Assembly: GCA_037576215.1 (NCBI GenBank)
Contig: JBANDB010000001.1
Span: 6,882,001-6,946,000 of the forward strand
Direction: 5' to 3'
Source of the DNA: Armillaria gallica
Taxonomy: Eukaryota; Basidiomycota; Agaricomycetes; Agaricales; Physalacriaceae
Length of the DNA stretch: 64,000 nucleotides
Shown here: one piece after another, positions 1-10,210 of the stretch
How the letters are laid out: each line of letters starts with the position of its first letter
Position numbering within the stretch: the stretch's first letter is position 1
Notes under the pieces: model-generated
The model's database searches: none
What the model was told of the DNA's origin: nothing
What the model saw: the letters and a program-made list of their open reading frames with translations, nothing else
Program-made: the position numbers and the translations under genes

Positions 1-1254
1 AACACTGCCCCATTTTCTCTGCAAGTGCACGTAAGTTTATACCACGTTGCAGAGACATCTATTCCAGGGTAAGGAAAAGTCCGTGACGGAGGTGGGTCCA
101 GTTTCTCACCTTGCGGGAATGAATACGAAGAATAGCCACACGGGCCTCGGGATCCGGAGGAGGGAATTCGATCTTTCGGTCTATTCGGCCTGGCCGGAGC
201 AACGCAGAGTCAAGGATGTCTGAAGGCCTAGGTCAGCACGTAGCCCATGTCAACGGTGCATACTACACACCTATCCGGTTAGTAGCCATGATAACCTTGA
301 TGTTCTTCGTCGACTCGAAGCCATCCAGCTGGTTCAACAATTCCAGCATCATCCTCTGGACCTCCGAGTCTCCGCCACCACTGCCGCTGTCCCCTCTGGA
401 ACTACCGATGGAGTCGATCTCGTCCATGAAGATGATACTGGGCGCATGCTCTCGGGCCATGACGAATAGCTCTCGCACCATCCGGCTACCTTCACCAATA
501 TACTTCTGCACCAGTTCGCTACCGCTGACCCTGATGAACTTGCAATCCGTATGATGCGCTACTGCTCGAGCCAAGAGGGTCTTGCCTGTTCCTGGAGGAC
601 CGTACAAGAGGACACCCTTCGGCTGTACGATACCCAGCGACTCGAACAATTCCGGATGCTTCACTGGGAGCTCGATGACTTCCTTGATCTCTTTAATCTG
701 CTTGTCGAGACCACCAACCATTTCGTACGTGCTGTCCGGGACTTTCTCGACCATCATGAGCGAAACCAGTGGGTCGACTTTGTTAGGGAGAATTTTGTGA
801 ATGGTGTACGAGTCGGAGCGGAGAGCGATGCGGAGGGAAGCCTTGAGCTGGTTGACGTCTATTTCCGGGTCAAGGTCGACGACTGGACGCTCTATGAGAG
901 GATAAAAAGATAGTAATGGAGATTTGGCGTACTGTATTTTCCTTCCGGCTGCACCTTTACGAGAACTTTATTCTTGCCCATCACTTTCACTACCTCACCA
1001 CGTAGCTACCTGGCTCATGCTGTAGTTGCTGCTCTTCACGCAGCAATCTTACTACAAAAAAAACATTTATTAGTTCCCCGAAGTCGCAGACAGCGATATT
1101 CCTTACTTCGAGCATTGAGAGCATTTCGTTGTGCCTCCAACCGTCGCAGATTCTGGGTTTTCTGACTTATTGTCAGTTCAGCAGTCTCGATTTTGGCTTG
1201 GTAGTATGGCTTGACACCCCCAGGGATCACTGCTGTCTTGGTGGCCACGGGCAT
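1..1254 (-). pseudogene. RPT6: 26S proteasome ATPase RPT6, damaged copy, 3' end outside window
   Basis: Second copy of the proteasome regulatory-particle ATPase RPT6 (PSMC5 type). The start ATG is at 1254-1252 ([13 protein letters not shown]). The AAA module is present in order: Walker A GPPGTGKT, Walker B IIFMDEID, sensor region IMATNRI, then [14 protein letters not shown] after an intron. The gene runs off the left edge near the motif LRALAEKMG. Compared with the intact copy at 7086-8602 it lacks one base near 998-999, in the stretch coding GSYVGEVV. The reading frame shifts there and hits a stop within three codons. It also carries changes at conserved positions, such as QRMMLELL for QRTMLELL and GIVQPKG for GIAQPKG. 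A full-length ATPase is therefore not expected, although splice sites are still intact. A sequencing error could mimic the single-base loss, but the extra substitutions favour real decay. Confidence 0.85.
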
Positions 1255-1633
1255 TGTCGTCGGAACAGGGAAAGGAAAGGTAGCGTGGACTTACGCGTCC
1301 CGTCACGCTACTGTCACCTTTGGTCACTGTCACAATATGACATGGTACCTTGGTCCGACATTGCCGGAGCTTGCGGTAGCTCCGTTGTTCTCTCTTGATA
1401 GACAACCGGGTTCGTAGAGTTCTCAATTTAGATCCTTAGTTTTAATCAATCCATACGTCTCAGTCCCACGTATATTTTCAATGATACTAACATAAGGCGC
1501 TGCAAGCTGCTAGGAAGCAGGAAATTCCGGCCGTTTGCGCTTGTAGCGAAACCAGCGATGGACAACGTTAACCCTGCATAGACTTGAGAACCCATTGAAA
1601 ATTACACGTAATACAAGTACCCGGGATCGGATT
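1255..1633. other. Duplicated intergenic spacer (RPT6 promoter copy)
   Basis: Spacer between the damaged RPT6 start and the 3' end of truncated gene X. It aligns with 8603-8957 with small indels; about 11 bases present here near 1375-1395 are absent in the other copy. It holds the presumed RPT6 promoter, including closely spaced GTCAC/GTGAC motifs around 1308-1338 that are conserved in both copies. No gene seen. Confidence 0.6.
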
Positions 1634-2412
1634 TTATGCCTGGTTGAACTCTTTGCACCACGCAATGAAATCTCGACGAGGATACATTGCGCGGGGTTTT
1701 ATCGATGAAGGAACCCCAGTCGTAACAGGCCCATCCGTCGCGTAGACATGAGCTATACGCAAGTGTGGAACCCAGTCGTTCCTTGGATACTTCTCAGGGT
1801 ACACAAATTGTACAAGAGTAAAGACTGCGGAATGTAAGACAGAACTTCCCCTTTAGAAGAACCTAACGCATACCTTGTTTCCCTGGGTCAATAAAGTTGT
1901 ATATTTTTTCGTTTTTACGGAATTCGATACGTATCTTTCGCACTTGTTTACTCTCCCCAGCAGCAGCAAGATACACTGTGGGATTGAGCAGCGGAAGACA
2001 TATGGGAAATACTTCGTCTGGAGAGGTGATAACAGTTGCCTGCCGCGACATGAGCCGCACGGATTCGGAATATGAGCGTAATTTCTCAATAGCGTCGCGA
2101 GTGACCAGCCCATCTCGCACTAGGATATCGCAAACGCCCGCGTAGAGTTTCTTTCCAGCGAGGTGTGCCAGGGTCATGTGCCAGGGAATCCCCGAAGGGA
2201 GACAGAAATCTCTCCCTCTATCGAAATCCTGCGGGTTATTCGTTTTCGTTATACGAAACCGGATCTGCCCCGAGGTAGGCGGCAGATCGGGATGTGTCCA
2301 ATAGTATAGAAACCCTTGGGTTTTATCTGGGAAGGTGGTGTAGAAGCTCTTGCCTTCAATTCGTCTGCGTTCATAGTGAATAGCGGATCGCTTAGCGCCA
2401 GGAAATATGAAG
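1634..2412 (-). pseudogene. Gene X, 5'-truncated duplicate
   Basis: This is a copy of the unknown gene at 8958-9966. The large exon is near-identical to its partner from the motif FPGAKRSAIHYERR downward. The intron GT..AG and the last exon are conserved, ending at the TAA complementary to 1634-1636. At 2409-2412 the homology stops abruptly. The first ~78 codons of the intact gene, including its presequence-like N-terminus, are missing. They are replaced by the start of the helicase gene in a different frame (MAWSICDELL, then a short out-of-frame tail and stop). No in-frame ATG is seen near the junction, so any product would have to begin at an internal Met such as MTLAHLAGK (2177). Treated as a truncated pseudogene. 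Confidence 0.8.
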
Positions 2413-2825
2413 CAGCTCGTCGCAGATAGACCAAGCCATGGTGGGGAGGGAACACGAACAAAGGGACACTCTTTAAGAATCCTCTACGGCCTAATTGATG
2501 CATCTATAAGCGCCGTGTGGGAATGACAAGAACCCTTTCGCACCATATTCATCCATTCTTCCGGCCTCGAGGACTGCACGCTTTGACGTAAATACGCAGA
2601 TCCTCGTGCACCCGTTAAAAGTGAAGACTTTCTCGCATCGTGACATGCAGAACGGAGTGCTCGTTTGCCTACATGAACACTATATAATTCAAAGCAAGTT
2701 AGGCCAGGAAATAGCACGCCACAGAGAGCTGCGAATACGATGACAACGACATAGGATCGTCTCCATTCAAAAATCTGGTGACGTGAAGAGGTGAAAACGT
2801 CAAGGGAAAATCCGGACCACGCTCT
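2409..2825. repeat. Displaced copy of helicase promoter plus first codons
   Basis: Same-orientation copy of 6547-6962. It contains the helicase upstream region and its first ten codons, but here it sits directly downstream of the helicase stop (2918) and is fused to truncated gene X at 2409-2412. Homology fades just after a shared ACCACGCT near 2825/6961. A weak ORF runs through both copies, but most base differences between the copies change the amino acid, so it does not look like a maintained protein. Confidence 0.85.
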
Positions 2826-2917
2826 CTGTATCAATAAAGGATACAGGTCATTCATTCGTGCTAAGTTGATCAAGAAAAACGGTAAACAAACTACTCGTAT
2901 ACATGTGGTTACAAATA

Positions 2918-5900
2918 TTAGTCATCGTTTCGATTCCATAGTTCATCCTGAACACCTGTCAGTGTCATCTCCATCTGTCGAGTAAACTCATTCATCTCCT
3001 CCTGAGCCGCCTCACGAATGGCACGATCATATCCACCTGTCCCGTCAACATCTGCGTCTGGATCCCAAGATATCGGCAGACCTCTCCAGCCTCCATGCTT
3101 ATAGATATAGTTCATGAATGACCTCCAAAGCGGGTCAAGAGAGAGCACCATTGGATCTCCAATTATGACGAGCAAAGCCTTCGCTCGCGTTACCGCAACT
3201 AGGAGGAAGGAAGATATCACCAGACTGGACGTAGAAGAGTGGGTAAACAGACTGACCGTTGAACCGACGTGGATTTGCGACAAATCTTAGGGTGTGGCGA
3301 AGGTCGAACTCAATGAACTCCATGCTGCTTCTGACGGTCGACATGATGATCACCGTGCGTTCCTGATTGATCAAAGTCAGTGTTTCCGTATACTGGTGAG
3401 AGAGCAAGCGGATATTTTTATTATTATTACCTGACCCTGGAATTCTTCCACACTTCCAACCTGAATTCCCGGAGCGGCCTTTTCCAGCGACCTCCGTAAT
3501 CGGCGGACCTGCGCATGATAAGGCGCAATAACACCAATATCGTCAACAGCTAAATGATCCATTAGACGTAAGTCAATATGAAAACAAAGACAACTTACTG
3601 AGCTTCAGCCTTGTATCTCCTAGGAGCTCCTCAACTGTGGCCTTCACTTGTGACACCTCATCAACGTTGAAGAATGATGGTGAAGACGCCTCCCGATCGT
3701 CGTGGCCAGTCATTGCGTGGAACACGATAGGGAAATCTTTCGCTTCAAGATGATCCGATCCAATGAACATGCCCACGCTATTAGGATCAGCACATGGCTG
3801 GAGATCGCCCTTGTAAAAGCGCCCGTTAGGGAATTTGAGGATGGCAGAATGCGAACGGAAGTTCTGGGTGAGTTTGACGACCCTAAAAGAAACGTTAGAA
3901 CGAAGATGTCTTCAGAAAAATATGGAAGCCTGACGATTGGGCATGTCCCCCGACCTCATCGTAGATTTCCCTCTGCATCAGACGTTCGATATAGCTGGTG
4001 TCCAGTCCGAGCTCCCTAGCGATAGGTGATCGTATGACCGGTCCAAGCTGTTTTGGATCACCCGACAGCACAACGGTAGTCCTATTATCTGCCATCGTCT
4101 TCACAGCAATCATCACCTCAGGCTCTGTCGCCTGGCCTGCCTCATCAATGAAAATATGTGTAAAATGCCCTTGCTGAACTCCGATATTGAAGAACACCGC
4201 CGCAGATACACACGTTGCCACTATCACCTTGAATTGTTTGACTCTCTCACAGTCTTGGACAGCAAAATGCCCGTCTTTTGTGAACGTGTATGGCTGGACG
4301 TCGGCGGGAACAGCGATCTTGGGTCGAGATGGGGCATAGAATCGGAAGAGCTCGTCCCTGCTTAATGCCATTAGGCGCTGCGCAATGAGATCAGCGGCAG
4401 AGTTGCTTGGTGCACAGGCAAGAATCCGAGCATTAGGATTAGTTCGGATGATTTGCAGAATGGCTTCTACGATTGTCACCGTTTTTCCGGTGCCGGGACT
4501 AGATCACAAACAAGCAGTCTTAGCTCTTGTCGTTGTTAATATTACAAGACACCACACTCACGGGCCAAAGATTATGAATGGGACGGTCCCAGGCTGTCGG
4601 CGGAGGATGCCATCAATAGCTTGGCGTTGTCTTGCGTTTGTGTCAATGAGACGGTTTACGGCAATCCATGGTATAGCAGGAGCCGCTTTCAAGATATGTG
4701 TCGCTAATGGTAGAAGTAGACGTCCTGGTGCGAAGGTGGTCTCTAGCGCCTGGTGCTGCCCCCTAAAGGGAAAACGATTTAATTTGAATCTGATGTGGAA
4801 ACGATCCGACGGAGATGTTGCGAATTTAGGACTGAAGCGTAGGCGGACGGTTTCCACCATGACATTGTGCACCCCGCCAGAGAACCAATGCCCCTCCGGA
4901 GCGTCTTTCTTTCGCACCAAGATGGTGTCGCCTAGCAATTGTTAGCATCGCATTAAGATCATTAAGGTGGATTCGCACCAACTAACACGCTTGGACGCTT
5001 CTCTGCTAAACCTGGCACAGTAAGACTAAACTTACAAATGTGAGGGCGCATATACAAGGAACATGGTGAACACGCACTCGTAGTATTGGCTACGACGAGT
5101 AAGTGTAGCATCCTCGATATCATAACTGTGGAGGTCGTGGCTAGAGTGTTGTCATCAGCCTGTAGCCCTCGGGAACAGAAGGAGACATCGTACGATTGCT
5201 TGTATTCCTCTACCCATAAGAGGGTCTGGAAAACCTGCCCGTATGAGTCTGTATCAATACTCGGCTGTATGAACAGCTCCTTGAGCTTCCTCGTGATTTC
5301 GACGACGGTCCCAGAAGAGATTGTGTCCAAGAGCAGCTGTGGCGTGTCATAGAAGGCTAAACGGATCGAATAAGGAATGACTGTCAGTGCTGGCGGCTGC
5401 ACGCCTTCGACAATATGTAGCTCGGGGTGGCGGGCAGTTGAGGTTTCAGGGACATAAGAGGTTTTGGGCTTGAGAGCTTTGTGGTCGGCCTTGCTACCAA
5501 CAATCATGTGAATGGGCCGAGATATAAGGAACTGGGTGCGAGGTTTGATGTCCTCAAAGACCAAATCCAAACGATCGTCTGCCCTGCCGGCATGGTCTTG
5601 TTTAGCAGTGACGGTAAGAGAAATTGGGCTTTTGGCTTTCAACGCTATCTTATCGAATGTGACGGAAAATCTAATTGGCATCAGCGATACTACAACGGCT
5701 TCAGAGTAATGACGCACGGAGTAGGTATGTCCTTCCCCTGCATTCCCTTTGAGGATGCGAGCTGCGAGCTGATGAGCTTGATATCCGCACTTGGGACCGT
5801 GGTCTTGATGCAAGCGGAAATTCTGATGCCTTTGCGGGCGGTCGCTATTTTGACCACCTTGAAGTCAAGATCCCCCTTCACCGTGACCCCATGCTTGTCT

Positions 5901-6577
5901 CTCTCTGCCTGTTCCAGGACGGTGGTATAGGATACCAACTGCTCTTTACTCTTGTGCTTGGCAGTTGCAATGTGCCGATGCCAGGCCTGTTCGGATATTT
6001 TCTCGTTACAGAACGTACAGAGCCTATGGCCTGGTACAACGTCTGATGGTGCAACGTTCGACTGGTGCTGTCCCGGAATATTTGGATCGACACCTGCCTT
6101 CTTCGCTTGACGAACATGAAGTAAAGATTTGATATGATAGTCAAACGTGGCCTGACAGAGGTGGTGGGAATCGCACAGATAACAGGAAATCCAATCTGTG
6201 GTTTGTGCTTGTAGTACATCCTTGTGTCTATTCCCCGGGACAACGTCCAACTGCCGCCGTCCGGTAATATTTGGATCAACGCCTGTCTTCTTCGCCTTCT
6301 TCGCTTTCTTCGCTCGGCGAAGATGGAATGAAGATACGATATGATCGTCAAACGTGGCCTGACAGAGGTGGTGGGAATCGCACAGATAACAGGAAATCCA
6401 ATGCGCGGATTGTGCCTGTCGGGCGTCCTTGTGTTCTTGCAAGTGAATGATGTAGGCGTCGACAGAAGGAAATCCTAGTCGGCATAAATCACATGTGGGT
6501 ATTCCATGATCTGCACGACATATGTTCTTCCTGCACTTTCCAGTTGGAAGCAGCTCATCGCAGATAGACCAAGCCAT
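2918..6577 (-). CDS. Zinc-finger SF1 RNA helicase, MOV10/SDE3-like (copy 1)
   Basis: UPF1-like superfamily 1 RNA helicase of the MOV10/SDE3/Armitage type. These are ATP-dependent cytoplasmic helicases linked to RNA silencing and RNA decay in other eukaryotes. The N-terminus has C2H2/U1-type fingers at about residues 30-220 (CDLC..H..H, two near-identical CYLCDSHHLC..H..H, CTFC..H..H). Next come a beta-rich region, then GPPGTGKT (split by an intron), the DEAG box FIDEAGQATEPE, SGDPKQLGPVIRS, LTQNFRSH, VGSVEEFQGQ, and VAVTRAKA with the last Arg finger. The start MAWSICDELL at 6577 is chosen because it aligns with the start of the paralogue at 34438; a longer in-frame Met lies at 6607. About ten exons join cleanly; an apparent frame break near 5700 is a 47 nt intron. 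All helicase motifs look intact. Confidence is high for the family, inferred for the role. Confidence 0.88.
6141..6402. repeat. Internal 55 bp direct repeat duplicating a zinc finger
   Basis: Bases 6141-6195 and 6348-6402 match over about 55 bp, 207 bp apart, inside exon 1 of the helicase. Each copy encodes the finger core CYLCDSHHLCQATF. The spacing suggests a recent in-frame tandem duplication of a ~69-codon block that contains one finger and a Lys/Ala-rich linker. The linker length differs between the two units. Confidence 0.85.
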
Positions 6578-6962
6578 GGTGGGGAGGGAACACGAACAAA
6601 GGGACACTCTTTAAGAATCCTCTACGGCCTAATCGATGCATCTATAAGCGCCGTATGGGAATGACAAGAACCCTTTCGCACCATATTTATCCATTCTTCC
6701 GACCTCGAGGACTGCACGCTTTGACGTAAATACGCAGATCCTCGTGCACCCGTTAAAAGTGAAGACTTTCTCGCATCGTGACATGCAGAACGGATTGCGC
6801 GTTTGCCTACATGAACACTATAATTCGAAGCAAGTTAGGCCAGGAAATGGCATGCCACAGAGAGCTGTGAATACGACGACAACGATATATGATCGTCCCC
6901 ATTCAAGAATCTGGTGACGTGAAGAGGTGAAAACGTCGAGGTAAAAATCGAACCACGCTTTC
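6547..6962 (-). promoter_or_regulatory. Helicase promoter region (right copy of repeat)
   Basis: Region upstream of the helicase ATG at 6577, duplicated at 2409-2825. Between it and the RPT6 stop at 7086 there are only about 120 bp, so the helicase promoter must lie close to the 3' end of RPT6. No classical TATA element is obvious. The region is supported mainly by position and by the duplication. Confidence 0.45.
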
Positions 6963-7085
6963 GCCGCATTGACAGTATTCAGCTTGGCGCAGCCTTCTGG
7001 TCGAAACTTCACCTTGCTCCAGTCAGCGCCACAGTGGAGACTCACACAGTGTCGAAAGTAATCATATAAATTATTACCGGAAAGT

Positions 7086-8602
7086 CTACGAGAACAGCTT
7101 GCTGACAGATGTATTTCCCTCTTGGTTCTTCTTCAAAACCTGTCGCACAAACACGATTTAGCAACTCGGCTGGTTGGAACAGATTTTCACAAACCTTAGC
7201 AACAGCAAACTCAAAGTCCTCCTGTGTGACATGCTGCCGCCGTTCCCGGAGAGCATACATACCTACCGGGTGTCAGTGTGAACGAGTGCGAAGAGAGAAT
7301 CAAGACCTACCAGCTTCCGTACATATACCACGCACTTCTGCACCTGAACACTGCCCCATTTTCTCTGCAAGTGCACGTAAGTTTATACCACGTTGCAGAG
7401 ACATCTATTCCAAGGTAAGGAAAAGTCCGTGACGGAGGTGGGTCCAGTTTCTCACCTTGCGGGAATGAATACGAAGAATAGCCACACGAGCCTCGGGACC
7501 TGGGGGAGGGAATTCGATCTTTCGATCTATTCGACCTGGCCGGAGCAACGCAGAGTCAAGGATGTCTGAAGGCCTAGGTCAGCACGTAGCCCATGTCAAC
7601 GGTGCATACTACACACCTATCCGGTTAGTAGCCATGATAACCTTGATGTTCTTCGTCGACTCGAAGCCATCCAACTGGTTCAACAATTCCAGCATCGTCC
7701 TCTGGACCTCCGAGTCTCCGCCACCACTGCCGCTGTCCCCTCTGGAACTACCGATGGAGTCGATCTCGTCCATGAAGATGATACTGGGCGCATGCTCTCG
7801 GGCCATGACGAATAGCTCTCGCACCATCCGGCTACCTTCACCAATGTATTTCTGCACCAGTTCGCTACCACTGACCCTGATGAACTTGCAGTCCGTATGG
7901 TGTGCTACTGCTCGAGCCAAGAGGGTCTTGCCTGTTCCTGGAGGACCGTACAAGAGGACACCCTTCGGCTGTGCGATACCCAGCGACTCGAACAATTCCG
8001 GATGCTTCACCGGGAGCTCGATGACTTCCTTGATCTCTTTAATCTGCTTGTCGAGACCACCAACCATTTCGTACGTGCTGTCCGGGACTTTCTCGACCAT
8101 CATGAGCGAAACCAGCGGGTCGACTTTATTAGGGAGAATTTTGTGAATGGTGTACGAGTCGGAGCGGAGAGCAATACGGAGGGAAGCTTTGAGCTGGTTG
8201 ACGTCGATTTCCGGGTCAAGGTCGACGACTGGACGCTCTATGAGAGGATAAAAAGGTAATAATGAAGATTTGGCGTACTGTATTTTCCTTCCGGCTGCAC
8301 CTTCACGAGAACTTTATTCTTGCCCATCACTTTCACTACCTCACCCACATAGCTACCTGGCTCGTGCAGTAGCTGCAGCTCTTCACGTAGCAGTCGTACT
8401 ACACGAAAAAATAGGTATTAGCCCCCCGATGTCGCAGACAGCGATATTCCTTACCTCGAGCATTGAGAGCATTTCGTTGTGCCTCCAACCGTCGCAGATT
8501 CTGGGTTTTCTGACTTATTGTCAGTTCAGCGGTCTCGATTTTGGCTTGGTAGTAGGGCTTGACACCCCCAGGGATCACTGCTGTCTTGGTGGCCACGGGC
8601 AT
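7086..8602 (-). CDS. RPT6: 26S proteasome regulatory subunit RPT6 (AAA ATPase), intact copy
   Basis: ATPase subunit of the proteasome 19S base, which unfolds ubiquitinated substrates and opens the 20S gate. ATG at 8602 (MPVATKTAV). An N-terminal coiled coil ([20 protein letters not shown]) and an OB-type domain ([18 protein letters not shown]) are followed by the AAA module with [34 protein letters not shown] and [18 protein letters not shown]. The C-terminal helical domain has [23 protein letters not shown]. An apparently aberrant tail is resolved by a ~55 nt intron (GTTTGT..ACAG). The last exon then reads [17 protein letters not shown] and ends at the stop complementary to 7086-7088, close to the conserved RPT6 C-terminus. 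Total about 400 residues, as expected. It is probably the only functional copy of the two seen here. Confidence 0.95.
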
Positions 8603-9736
8603 TGTCGTCGGAACAGGGAAAGGAAAGGTAGCGTGGACTTACGCGTCCCGTCACGCTACTGTCACCTTTGGTCACAGTCACAGTGTGACATGGTGCCTCG
8701 GCCCGAAATTGCCGGAGCTTGGTAGCTCACTTGATAGACGACCGGGTTCGTAGTTCTCATTTTAGATCCTTAGTATTAATCAATCCATACGTCCCGGTCC
8801 CACGGATATTTTCAGTGACACTAACACAAGGCGCTGAAAGCTGCCAGTAAGCAGGAAATACCGGCCGTTTGCGCTTGTAGCGAAACCAGCGATGGTCAAT
8901 GTTAACCTTGAGAACCCGTTGAAAATTACACGTAATACAAGAACCCGGGACCGAATTTCATGCCTGGTTGAACTCTTTGCACCACGCAATGAAATCTCGA
9001 CGAGGATACATTGCGCGGGGTTTTATCGATGAAGGAACCCCAGTCGTAACAGGCCCATCCGTCGCGTAGACATGAGCTATACGCAAGTGTGGAACCCAGT
9101 CGTTTCTTGCATACTTCTCAGGGTACACAAACTGTACAAGAGTAAAGACTGCGGAATGTAAGACAGAACTTCCCCATTAGAAGAACCTAACGCATACCTT
9201 GTTTCCCTGGCTCAATAAAGTTGTATATTTTTTCGTTTTTACGGAATTCGATACGTATCTTTCGCACTTGTTTACTCTCCCCAGCAGCAGCAAGATACAC
9301 TGTGGGATTGAGCAGCGGAAGACATATGGGAAATACCTCGTCTGGAGAAGTGATAACGGTTGCCTGCCGCGGCATGAGGCGTACGGATTCGGAACATGAG
9401 CGTAATTTCTCAATAGCGTCGCGAGTGACCAGCCCATCTCGCACTAGGATATCGCAAACGCCCGCGTAGAGTTTCTTTCCAGCGAGGTGTGCCAGGGTCA
9501 TGTGCCAGGGAATCCCCGAAGGGAGACAGAAATCTCTCCCTCTATCGAAATCCTGCGGGTTATTCGTTTTCGTTATACGAAACCGGATCTGCCCCGAGGT
9601 AGGTGGCAGATCGGGATGTGTCCAATAGTATAGAAACCCTTTGGTATTATCTGGGAAGGTGGTGTAGAAGCTCTTGCCTTCAATTCGTCTGCGCTCATAG
9701 TGAATGGCGGACCGCTTAGCGCCAGGAAATACGAAG
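7347..9736. repeat. Segmental duplication, right copy
   Basis: Partner of 1-2412. This copy contains the intact reading frames of RPT6 and gene X and continues without a break into the 5' part of gene X and its promoter. It therefore represents the ancestral arrangement, while the left copy is the rearranged one. Confidence 0.9.
8603..8957 (-). promoter_or_regulatory. RPT6 upstream region / gene X 3' flank
   Basis: A 355 bp spacer between the RPT6 start and the gene X stop, both genes on the minus strand. It carries clustered GTCAC/GTGAC motifs at about 8650-8690, shared with the duplicate at 1308-1338. I cannot match these to the yeast proteasome element GGTGGCAAA. No gene seen. Confidence 0.35.
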
Positions 9737-9966
9737 ATTTTTTGGTGGGATATGTCGCGGAAGTTGTGAGGTGAGAGGGATCGAGGGTCAAACGTCATGA
9801 GTTGTTCAGGCTCCACCGGTTTACTAGCTGGTTCAGCTGGTTCGTTGGAGAGGAATACCGATATGTATCGGCGATGCATGCAGGATAGGCTGGGTCGCAC
9901 GGAGCTCGAGCTCAGACTGCTCAGTGAAAACTGGCTCCATAGTCGCGCCAATTTAAAGCTGTGCAT
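8958..9966 (-). CDS. Conserved fungal protein of unknown function (gene X)
   Basis: A two-exon gene: ATG at 9966 (MHSFKLARLW), a large exon to about 9201, a ~47 nt intron (GTATGC..GCAG), and a short exon ending at the TGA complementary to 8958-8960. The product is about 315 residues. The first ~40 residues are rich in Ser, Arg and Leu and poor in acidic residues, compatible with a mitochondrial presequence. The body has motifs such as GFLYYWTHPDLPP, GQIRFRIT, LPSGIPWHMTLAHLA and a C-terminal YPRRDFIAWCKEFNQA. I do not recognise a named domain. It lies head to head with CTP synthase, 244 bp apart, and upstream of RPT6 on the same strand. A 5'-truncated duplicate is at 1634-2412. Confidence 0.75.
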
Positions 9967-10210
9967 CCCCTACTGATAAAATTAAAAGGACATCAAGAAT
10001 TATTCAATTTATAATATAATACCTCGGAGACCTCGCGCTTTCCCTGTCTTCGTGTCCAACGCGTTGGTGAAGGTTGATCTGTGGCAGTGTAACTGTTTGC
10101 CCTTGCTTGCGAACATCCTGAAAAATTTAATTGAAATTATTGATTCACAGCTCTCCCTCATACCTTTTCCTTCCCCCATCTTCCCGACAGCGTGGACCCC
10201 AGTATCCACC
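9967..10210. promoter_or_regulatory. Divergent promoter between gene X and CTP synthase
   Basis: A 244 bp spacer separates two divergently transcribed starts, so it must contain both promoters. It includes AT-rich segments near 9975-10020 and 10120-10140 and a pyrimidine-rich run (10147-10190) just before the CTP synthase ATG, a common feature of basidiomycete promoters. Confidence 0.5.

Larger units (their letters stand above)
1..2412. repeat. Segmental duplication, left copy
   Basis: Bases 1-2412 align in the same orientation with 7347-9736, with roughly 95 per cent or higher identity by eye and a few small indels. The pair covers most of RPT6, the spacer and most of gene X. The right edge is sharp: both partners share GAAG and then diverge completely. 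The left edge lies outside the window. Confidence 0.9.

Noticed and set aside
551..913. Long plus-strand frames opposite RPT6 (also 7562-8259)
   Set aside because: Antisense shadows of the AAA domain; the minus-strand product is unambiguous.
5660..5720. Apparent frameshift between finger region and helicase core in helicase copy 1
   Set aside because: A 47 nt intron ending CAATTAG joins the frames and matches the intron position of copy 2.
6818..7045. Open frame with a hydrophobic segment in the helicase promoter repeat (also 2484-2873)
   Set aside because: Most of the differences between the two copies change the encoded residue, and the ends of the frames differ, so there is no sign of selection on a protein.
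7086..7240. Apparent aberrant C-terminus of intact RPT6
   Set aside because: A GT-AG intron restores the conserved last exon, so the gene is not damaged there.
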